DNA from: Pseudomonadota bacterium
Lineage (GTDB): Bacteria; Pseudomonadota; Gammaproteobacteria; Xanthomonadales; Xanthomonadaceae
Direction of reading: 5' to 3'
Length of the DNA stretch: 57,595 bases
Assembly (NCBI GenBank): GCA_023430045.1
Contig: JAEZCF010000149.1
Coordinates: forward strand, 1 to 57,595
Shown here: positions 51,312 through 57,595 of the stretch, piece after piece
How positions within the stretch are numbered: the first letter of the stretch is position 1
Layout: the number at the start of each line of letters is the position of its first letter
The notes under the pieces: generated by a model
What the model saw: the letters and a program-made list of their open reading frames with translations, nothing else
Databases searched by the model: none
Told to the model about the DNA's origin: nothing
Made by a program: the position numbers and the translations under genes

Positions 51312-53630
51312 ATGAGTCCGATCAAGAGCCGCAAGCACGCCTCTCCGCTCCGCCCCCTGCCGCTGGCCACCGCCAGCCTCGCCGTGGGCCTGTCCGTGCT
51401 TCCCGGCCTGGCGCACGCCGAGGCCGCCGACCCTGCCCGCACGCTGGACAAGATCGACGTGCATGCCACCGCCGGCTACAAGGCCGAGAAGGTCGCGTCG
51501 CCGAAGTTCACCCAGTCCCTGCAGGACACCCCGCAGACCATCCAGGTCATCACCAGTGACCTGTTCAACCAGCAGGGCGCCACCACGCTGACCGAGGCGC
51601 TGCGCAACAGCCCGGGGGTGGGCACCTTCTTCGCGGGTGAGAACGGCAACACCAACACCGGCGACACCATCTACATGCGCGGTTTCGACACATCCAGCAG
51701 CATCTTCGTCGATGGCGTGCGCGACCTCGGCTCGATCTCCCGCGATGTGTTCAACACCGACCAGGTGGAAGTGGTGAAGGGGCCGGCCGGCACCGACAAC
51801 GGCCGCAGCGCCCCGACCGGCGCGATCAACATGGTCAGCAAGCAGGCCAACCTGCATGACAGCATCGCCGGCACCGCCACGCTGGGGAGCGACCAGCAGC
51901 GACGTGCCACCGCCGACTGGAACCAGGTGCTCGGCGCGACCAGTGCGCTGCGCCTGAATGCCCTGTGGCAGGACAGCGACCAGCCCGGTCGCGACGAGGT
52001 CAACAACAAACGCTGGGGCATCGCGCCCTCGCTGGGTTTCGGCCTGGGCACGGATACCCGTTATTTCCTGAATCTGCTGTACGTGGAACAGGACAACATT
52101 CCCGACGGCTTCGTGCCGACCATCGGCCTGCCGGGCTGGACCCCGCAGCCGGGTCTGGGGCAGCTGGCCGGCCATCCAGTGAACCCGGAGAACTTCTACG
52201 GCACCCATTACGACCATGACGATGTCACCGCGCGCATGGCCACCTTCCGCTTCGAGCACGACTTCTCCGATGCGCTGAAGCTGACCAACACGCTGCGCTG
52301 GGGCCGGACCGAGCAGGACTACCTGCTGATCGCGTTCATGTCCACCGGCGGCACGGCCGCCGACCCGCGAGCCGGCAACATCAAGTGGACCAACATCGAC
52401 GATCTGTCCACCTATACCCTGGCCCGCAGCAATCCGACCTACAAGGACCAACGCAACACCATCCTTACCGACCAGCTCAACCTGCGCGCGGATTTCAGCA
52501 CCGGCAGCGTGCGCCACAACCTGAGCACCGGCGTGGAACTCACACGCGAAGAACAGCAGAACTGGACGCTCGTCGGCGCCGGCGCGCTGACCCCCACACC
52601 TCTGTATGCTCCGGACCCGCACAACGCCGGCACCCTGTCGTGGGCGCGCAATGGCGCCGGCAGCGATGGCCGGACCGATACCGCCTCGCTGTACGCGTTC
52701 GATACGCTGGCCTTCGGTGAGCAGTTCCTGCTGACCGCCGGCCTGCGCGTGGATCATTACCGGACCGAATACCGCAGCAGCGCCGCCTGCGGCGGCAGCG
52801 GCCGCGGTGCGGTCAGCTGTGGCAGCCTGCCCACCGGCAGCCTGGTGGAGACGGTCAACACCGATACCGAGGACACGCTGCTCAACTGGAAGCTGGGCGC
52901 GGTCTACAAGGCCAACGACGCGGTCAGTCTGTATGCCAACTACGCCCTGTCGCAGCAGCCGCCGGGCGGCGCCAACTTCCAGTTGGCCACCGCCGCCGGC
53001 AACGCCAACGGCATCAACGCCGATCCGCAGAAGGCGCGCACGTTCGAAGTGGGCACCAAGTGGAGCGTGCTGGATGAAGCGCTCGCGCTGAACGTGGCGC
53101 TGTTCCGCACCCAGGTGACCAACGAGATCAACAGCCAGGTACTGGACGACAACGGCAATCCCACCCAGACCGGCGAGAAGCGGGTACAGGGCGTGGAGCT
53201 GTCGGCGGTTGGCCGGATCACCAGCAACTGGTCGCTGTCGGCCGGCTATACGCGCATGGATACCAAGGTTGTCGAAGGCGCCAACGTGGCCAGTGATGGC
53301 TCGCCCAGCCTGACCTACACGCCGGACGACGCGTTCACTGGCTGGACGACCTACACGTTGCCGCACGGCGTGACCCTCGGCGGCGGCGTGCGCTACTCCG
53401 GCAGCATGCATCGCGGCACCGATGGCGCGGTGGGCACCCCCCAGTTCACCAAGTCCTATACGGTGTATGACGCAGTGGCGTCCTGGGCGGTCAACGACAG
53501 CCTGGTGCTGCGCTTGAACGGCTACAACCTGTTCGACAAGCAGTACGTGGCCGCGATCAACAAGAGCGGCTACCGTTATACCCCGGGTGCCCCGCGCACC
53601 TTCCTGCTCAGCGCGGATTTCCGCTTCTGA
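51312..53630 (+). CDS. TonB-dependent catecholate siderophore receptor (Fiu/PiuA-like)
   Basis: A 772-residue outer-membrane receptor. Signal peptide ends LAHAEA, TonB box LDKIDVHA, plug with FTQSLQDTPQTIQVITSDL, IYMRGFDTSSSIFVDGVRD and VEVVKGPAGTDNG, and a barrel ending ADFRF. The closest types by motif are Fiu of E. coli and PiuA of Pseudomonas, which take ferric catechols. A PiuC-type dioxygenase follows 53 bp after the stop, as in the known fiu-piuC pairs. ATG 51312 is preferred; ATG 51306 is also in frame. Likely Fur-controlled. Such receptors also admit siderophore-linked beta-lactams. Confidence 0.93.
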   Translation: MSPIKSRKHASPLRPLPLATASLAVGLSVLPGLAHAEAADPARTLDKIDVHATAGYKAEKVASPKFTQSLQDTPQTIQVITSDLFNQQGATTLTEALRNSPGVGTFFAGENGNTNTGDTIYMRGFDTSSSIFVDGVRDLGSISRDVFNTDQVEVVKGPAGTDNGRSAPTGAINMVSKQANLHDSIAGTATLGSDQQRRATADWNQVLGATSALRLNALWQDSDQPGRDEVNNKRWGIAPSLGFGLGTDTRYFLNLLYVEQDNIPDGFVPTIGLPGWTPQPGLGQLAGHPVNPENFYGTHYDHDDVTARMATFRFEHDFSDALKLTNTLRWGRTEQDYLLIAFMSTGGTAADPRAGNIKWTNIDDLSTYTLARSNPTYKDQRNTILTDQLNLRADFSTGSVRHNLSTGVELTREEQQNWTLVGAGALTPTPLYAPDPHNAGTLSWARNGAGSDGRTDTASLYAFDTLAFGEQFLLTAGLRVDHYRTEYRSSAACGGSGRGAVSCGSLPTGSLVETVNTDTEDTLLNWKLGAVYKANDAVSLYANYALSQQPPGGANFQLATAAGNANGINADPQKARTFEVGTKWSVLDEALALNVALFRTQVTNEINSQVLDDNGNPTQTGEKRVQGVELSAVGRITSNWSLSAGYTRMDTKVVEGANVASDGSPSLTYTPDDAFTGWTTYTLPHGVTLGGGVRYSGSMHRGTDGAVGTPQFTKSYTVYDAVASWAVNDSLVLRLNGYNLFDKQYVAAINKSGYRYTPGAPRTFLLSADFRF

Positions 53631-53636
53631 GCCCGC

Positions 53637-53668
53637 GCGCGGGGCAGCGCCAGCCGCCCCGCGCCTTC
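53637..53668 (+). terminator. Hairpin between receptor and dioxygenase genes
   Basis: GCGCGGGGC facing GCCCCGCGC (53637-53664) followed by CTTCTTT. It may weaken but not stop read-through, so that the dioxygenase is made in smaller amount. Confidence 0.5.
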
Positions 53669-53683
53669 TTTCCGGATCTGCCC

Positions 53684-54361
53684 ATGCTGCTGCACATTCC
53701 CAACGTCCTGTCCGCTGAAGAGCTGCGCTCGCTGCGCCAGCGACTGGACGCCGCCGACTGGACCGATGGCCGCGAAACCGTCGGCCTGCAGGGCGCGCAG
53801 GTAAAGCGCAACGAGCAGCTGCCCGATGCCTCCCCGCTGAAGGCCGAACTCGGCTCGGTGGTACAGCACGCGCTGCAGCGCAATCCGCTGTTCTTCGCCG
53901 CCGCGCTGCCACTGAAGATCCTGCCGCCGCGCTTCAACCGCTACCAGGGCGGAGGCACTTATGGTTTCCATGTGGATGGCGCGGTGATGGCCACAGGTGT
54001 CCACGGCCACCTGCGTTCGGATGTCTCCTGCACGCTGTTCCTGTCCGCGCCGGATGAGTACGACGGTGGCGAACTGGTGGTCAGCGATACCTACGGCGAA
54101 CACGAAGTGAAGCTGCCCGCCGGCGATCTCATCGTGTATCCCTCCAGCAGCCTGCACCAGGTCAACCCGGTGACCCGTGGCGCTCGGCTGGCATCATTCT
54201 TCTGGGTACAGAGCATGGTCCGCGACGATGCCCAGCGGCGTCTGCTGTGGGAGACCGATACGGCGCTGGAACGACTTCGCCAGAGCGGCGCCGACGCCAC
54301 CGCCGTGCTGCAGCTGAGCAACGTGTACCACAACCTGCTGAGACGCTGGTCACAGGTGTGA
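53684..54361 (+). CDS. piuC: Fe(II)/2-oxoglutarate dioxygenase PiuC (PKHD-type, YbiX-like)
   Basis: A 225-residue cytosolic dioxygenase. Iron ligands are in GFHVDGAVM (His, Asp) and SSLHQVNPVTRG (second His), with the 2-oxoglutarate arginine in the same segment. Length and the NVLSAEELRSLRQRLD start match PiuC/YbiX. It always follows catecholate receptors; it may process the siderophore or aid iron release, but its substrate is not settled. Confidence 0.93.
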   Translation: MLLHIPNVLSAEELRSLRQRLDAADWTDGRETVGLQGAQVKRNEQLPDASPLKAELGSVVQHALQRNPLFFAAALPLKILPPRFNRYQGGGTYGFHVDGAVMATGVHGHLRSDVSCTLFLSAPDEYDGGELVVSDTYGEHEVKLPAGDLIVYPSSSLHQVNPVTRGARLASFFWVQSMVRDDAQRRLLWETDTALERLRQSGADATAVLQLSNVYHNLLRRWSQV

Positions 54362-54367
54362 CCGACC

Positions 54368-54428
54368 GTAGAGCCGCGCTTTGCCCGGCTGGCGCATTGC
54401 TGCTCAGGGGGGCAGAGCCCCGCTCTAC
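54368..54428. repeat. Pair of SMAG/GTAG REPs
   Basis: GTAGAGCCGCGCTTTGCCCG at 54368 and an inverted copy ending CTCTAC at 54427. The pair lies between piuC and the next transcription unit. Confidence 0.8.
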
Positions 54429-54438
54429 CGCGCCCGTG

Positions 54439-54457
54439 AACGGTTCTCATTTGCAAT
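54439..54457. promoter_or_regulatory. Fur-box-like site
   Basis: On the minus strand ATTGCAAATGAGAACCGTT, close to the common GCAAATGAGAATnATT form of Fur boxes. It is 111 bp before the small-protein gene at 54568 and marks the second iron-uptake unit. Confidence 0.6.
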
Positions 54458-54567
54458 GGTTAACGCCTCTCACTACAATCACGCCCCGTACACGCCGGTC
54501 CTGTCCGGCGATACCTCCGGGGCCTTCCTTGTACCGTCCACACCGCCATCGCCAGCTCGGTGCCGCC

Positions 54568-54969
54568 ATGCGCGGACAGCGCCCGGCGCTGTCCAGCCTG
54601 CTGGCGTGGATTGCGGTACTGGCCCTGCTGATGGGGTCGCTGGCGGTGCTGGCCCCGACGATGGGACCTGGCACGGCAACCGCCCTGCCGCAGCTGCCGC
54701 TGGAAGAACGCGGTGGCGGCGAAGACAGCCTGCACGAAGAGGCACCGGCCAAGCTGCGACGGGCCACCGTGCAGGCCCAGCGGATGGGCGACGCGCTCCC
54801 CCCGCTGGCGGTCATGAGGCCAGCCATCACGGTATGGAAACTGATCATCCGGCCGCAGCAGGAACCAGCACGCCTGACCGGCTGCTGGTCCGATGCCAGC
54901 CCGCGTCCGCCGCGCGACGATGCGCCGGGACGTCGTCAGCAACGCGGCCAAGCGCCCCCGCTGGCCTGA
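54568..54969 (+). CDS. Small one-TM protein before siderophore receptor (copy 2)
   Basis: A 133-residue protein. One hydrophobic segment (SLLAWIAVLALLMGSLAVLA) near residues 8-28, then a charged middle with DALPPLAVMRPAITVWKLI and a tail ending QAPPLA. Length, single N-terminal helix and ending resemble the 50776 gene, which also lies between a Fur-type site and a TonB receptor. It could help receptor function or energy coupling; unproven. The start at ATG 54568 is chosen to place the helix at the N-terminus; the frame is open well before. Confidence 0.55.
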   Translation: MRGQRPALSSLLAWIAVLALLMGSLAVLAPTMGPGTATALPQLPLEERGGGEDSLHEEAPAKLRRATVQAQRMGDALPPLAVMRPAITVWKLIIRPQQEPARLTGCWSDASPRPPRDDAPGRRQQRGQAPPLA

Positions 54970-55117
54970 TCCAGATCCGGTCCCGGTAGCGACCACGACA
55001 GTGGCGCGCCCACCGGCGAACCCGTCGTAGACCCTTCGCCCTGACCGGGCACATCGCGCTCGCCCCGCATCCTGCGCGCAGGCGGCGCTCCCTTGCATTC
55101 ATTTCGAGGTTGCCTCC

Positions 55118-57544
55118 ATGGCCCAGCGCCATCGTTTCCGTTCGTCCCTGTCCCGCCATGCCCTCACCGGCGCCCTGCTCTGCGCCCTGCATGCGCCGGC
55201 CTTCGCCAGCGGAGCGCCTGCAGGCGCGCCGCAGACCCTGGATGCGGTGGTGGTTACCGCCTCCGGTTTCGAGCAGAAGATCACCGATGCCCCGGCCAGC
55301 ATCTCGGTCGTCACCCGCGAAGATCTGGCCAAGCGCCCCTACATGACGCTGCTCGACGCGGTGCGCGACCTGGAAGGCGTGGACGTCGGCGAAACGCGCG
55401 ACAAGACCGGCCAGGGCAGTATTTCCCTGCGCGGCATGGGCTCGGATTACACCCTGATCCTGGTCAATGGACGCCGCCAGAACAACCACGGCGACATCTA
55501 TCCGAACAACTTCGGCGGCAACCAGTTCAACCACATCCCGCCGTTGGACGCCATCGAGCGCATCGAGGTCATCCGCGGGCCGGCCTCCACCCTGTACGGC
55601 GCCGATGCCATGGGCGGTGTCATCAACATCATCACCAAGCGCTCGCTGGACGGCTGGAGCGGCTCGGCCACGTTGGCGCGCACCTTCGAGACCGACGACG
55701 AGTTCGGCGATGACAGCACCGCCGATCTGTACGTGTCCGGGCCGCTGGTGCCGGGCGTACTGAACCTCAGCGCGCGTGCCAGCTGGTACGACCGCAAGGC
55801 ATCCAGTCCAGTGTATGCGCCGGCCACCGATCCCAACGGCACCCGGCACCCGCGTCCGCTGGGCTTCGGCGGCGGCGGCAAGACCGTGGACAACACCAAC
55901 AAGGCCGGCGGTCTCAGCCTTGAGTGGAACATCAGCGACGCCCAGCGCCTGACCGTGGACTACGACACCTCGCGGCAGGAATACGACAACTCCATCAAGA
56001 TCAACGACGACGGCGACGAGGAATACCCGGTCGGCACCGTCGACAGCCTGGCCAGCATCTGGCGCAGCTCCAACTTCTGTCGCGGTGGCGCGGGCGCCAA
56101 CGCCGCAGCCTGCAGCAACAACGGCGGCACGTGGAGTCGCCGCGCCGACCCGCGCGTGGGCTACAGTGCCACGCAGGAGTTCACCCGTGATGCCTGGGCG
56201 CTCACCCATGAAGGCAACTGGGGCTTCGGCAACAGCCTGGTCTCGCTTTCGCACGTGGCGACCAACAACGATGGACGCACCATGCCGTTCACCGTAGCCG
56301 AACGCGAGCACCTGCTGCAGATGATCGATGCCACCGGTCCGTATGCCGGCATGCCACTGGCTGATCGCCGCGCACTGGCCGAATCGACGTTCCTGCCGCG
56401 TCCGAAGCGCACCCTGGAAAGCGCCCAGTACACCCTGGACGCCAAGCTGGACATCCCGTTCCAGGCAGCGGGCCAGCACGTGGCCGTGGTCGGCGCGCAG
56501 GTGATCCGCGGCGAACTGACCGACGGTGTGTTCGGCACCGAATCCGGTACGCCGGGCCAGGCGCAGGACCACAACATGTATTCGCTGTTCGCCGAGGACA
56601 CGTGGACGGTGATCGAACCGCTGGGCATCACCTATGGCCTGCGCTACGACGACCATGAAGTGTTCGGTGACCACCTGAGCCCGCGCCTGTATGGCGTGTA
56701 CACGGTCAATGACGCATGGACGGTGAAGGGCGGCGTGAGCACCGGCTTCAAGACGCCCAAGACCACCCAGCTGTACGACGGCGTGACCGGCTTCGGCGGC
56801 CAGGGCACGTCGCCGATGTACGGCAACCCGGACCTGAAGCCGGAAACCAGCACCAGCACCGAGCTGGCGGTGTATTGGCAGCATCCGGGTGGGCACACCT
56901 TCAACGCCACGGTGTTCTACAACCGCTTCGACGACAAGATTTCCTCGCAGCCCTGCGGCCCTGGCCTGACCCTGCCGTGCACCGCCAGCGGCGAGTACGC
57001 CGAACTGGGCTATGCCAGCAGCTCGCGGACGGTGAACATCGACGAGGTGGTCATCCAGGGTGCGGAAGTCGCTGGCCGCTGGAACATCAACACGCACTTC
57101 GGCCTGCGCGCCAACTACACCTTCACCGACAGCGAGCAGAAGAGCGGCGCGGCGAAGGGGCGGCCACTGGGCAACAGCGCACGGCACATGGCGAACGCCA
57201 CCTTCGACTGGCAGGCCAGCGACCGTTTCAACGTGTTCCTCACCGCCGAAGCGCGCTCCAAGCGCTACCGCGACGTGAGCACCGCCACCGGCCAGGAGTT
57301 GTATTACAAGGATTACACGGTACTGCACCTGGGTGCGTCCTACGAAGCGACGCAATGGCTGACCGTCAACGCCCGCATCAACAACCTGCTGGACCGCGAC
57401 TTCACCACCTACCAGACCCTGTTCGCCGATATCGATGGCAGTGGCGTCTACGGTGACAGTGCCAATGAAGTGCTGTTCGAGGACGACTACAACAACAAGG
57501 ACAAGGCCCGGAACATCTGGGTGAGCCTGAACGTCCGTTTCTGA
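55118..57544 (+). CDS. TonB-dependent siderophore receptor (CirA/FepA-type)
   Basis: An 808-residue outer-membrane receptor. Signal peptide ends PAFAS, TonB box LDAVVVTAS, plug DAPASISVVTREDLAKRPY, ISLRGMGSDYTLILVNGR and RGPASTLYGADAMGGVINI, and a barrel ending SLNVRF. The DAPASISVVT plug start is typical of CirA/FepA/PfeA-like ferric enterobactin or catechol receptors. With a Fur-type site and the small protein upstream it forms a second iron-uptake unit. Nothing is recognised in the 51 bases after it. Confidence 0.92.
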   Translation: MAQRHRFRSSLSRHALTGALLCALHAPAFASGAPAGAPQTLDAVVVTASGFEQKITDAPASISVVTREDLAKRPYMTLLDAVRDLEGVDVGETRDKTGQGSISLRGMGSDYTLILVNGRRQNNHGDIYPNNFGGNQFNHIPPLDAIERIEVIRGPASTLYGADAMGGVINIITKRSLDGWSGSATLARTFETDDEFGDDSTADLYVSGPLVPGVLNLSARASWYDRKASSPVYAPATDPNGTRHPRPLGFGGGGKTVDNTNKAGGLSLEWNISDAQRLTVDYDTSRQEYDNSIKINDDGDEEYPVGTVDSLASIWRSSNFCRGGAGANAAACSNNGGTWSRRADPRVGYSATQEFTRDAWALTHEGNWGFGNSLVSLSHVATNNDGRTMPFTVAEREHLLQMIDATGPYAGMPLADRRALAESTFLPRPKRTLESAQYTLDAKLDIPFQAAGQHVAVVGAQVIRGELTDGVFGTESGTPGQAQDHNMYSLFAEDTWTVIEPLGITYGLRYDDHEVFGDHLSPRLYGVYTVNDAWTVKGGVSTGFKTPKTTQLYDGVTGFGGQGTSPMYGNPDLKPETSTSTELAVYWQHPGGHTFNATVFYNRFDDKISSQPCGPGLTLPCTASGEYAELGYASSSRTVNIDEVVIQGAEVAGRWNINTHFGLRANYTFTDSEQKSGAAKGRPLGNSARHMANATFDWQASDRFNVFLTAEARSKRYRDVSTATGQELYYKDYTVLHLGASYEATQWLTVNARINNLLDRDFTTYQTLFADIDGSGVYGDSANEVLFEDDYNNKDKARNIWVSLNVRF

Positions 57545-57595
57545 GGAAAGTGGGTTGCCCGGCCCGGGGCGGGATTAACACTGTGTGATATTCAA

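Noticed and set aside
51294..57355. Minus-strand frames of 836-872 codons opposite both siderophore receptors
   Set aside because: Same reason: GC-driven shadows of well-supported receptors.

Overview
The window is a piece of a high-GC gammaproteobacterial chromosome of the Xanthomonadaceae, most likely Stenotrophomonas. The grounds are the many GTAG-headed palindromes (SMAG-type REPs), the MurD2-MurL pair for D-glutamate peptidoglycan precursors, the fused aspartate kinase/diaminopimelate decarboxylase, and a starch/maltodextrin locus with TonB receptor, GH97, GH13 and MFS transporter. Genus assignment is inference. No rRNA, tRNA, CRISPR array or insertion sequence was recognised.

Positions 1-7000 are unlike the rest: lower GC, genes mostly on the minus strand, and four recognisable attC sites of about 60 bp (16-72, 595-656, 4666-4725, 5071-5131) plus a degenerate one (1551-1610). 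I read this as a gene-cassette array without a visible integrase, abutting ssb. Cassettes encode a KTSC protein, a PD-(D/E)XK nuclease, a SLATT-type two-TM protein with a frameshift, a 96-residue protein, and a two-gene unit ending in a DUF5677-like protein. A 544-residue protein with one C-terminal membrane helix lies in the opposite orientation. Four related leader elements (R1-R4) sit between cassettes. Three carry a good sigma70-type promoter firing leftward into a cassette gene, so they look like ORF-less promoter cassettes. This is the most novel part of the window.

From 7070 to 14300 lie ssb, a LacI-family regulator, an ABC ATPase with a permease-M1 peptidase fusion, and a small SseB-like gene. 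From 14450 to 27200 is the maltodextrin locus: an overlapping minus-strand operon (six-hairpin glycosidase, MFS transporter, GH13 amylase), divergent GH97 glucosidase, TonB receptor, and GH13 alpha-glucosidase. Three copies of the palindrome TGnATACGTATnCA mark its promoters, and a second LacI-type palindrome lies before the receptor, so this looks like one LacI-controlled regulon.

From 27300 to 40700 are housekeeping and stress genes: polyprenyl synthase, MurD2, MurL, LysAC, two tandem PhzF-like genes, OsmC, a lysine-rich HU protein, small envelope proteins, a PfpI/DJ-1 protein and a SET-domain methyltransferase. From 40832 to 46528 is a suf operon (Rrf2 regulator, sufB, an LprI-like gene, sufC, sufD, sufS). 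From 46769 to 57544 are a secreted PI-PLC-like protein with two C-terminal repeats, GNAT and Rieske genes, an SbnB/ornithine-cyclodeaminase-like gene, and two iron-uptake units. Each unit has a Fur-box-like site, a small one-TM protein and a TonB-dependent siderophore receptor; the first is followed by a PiuC-type dioxygenase.
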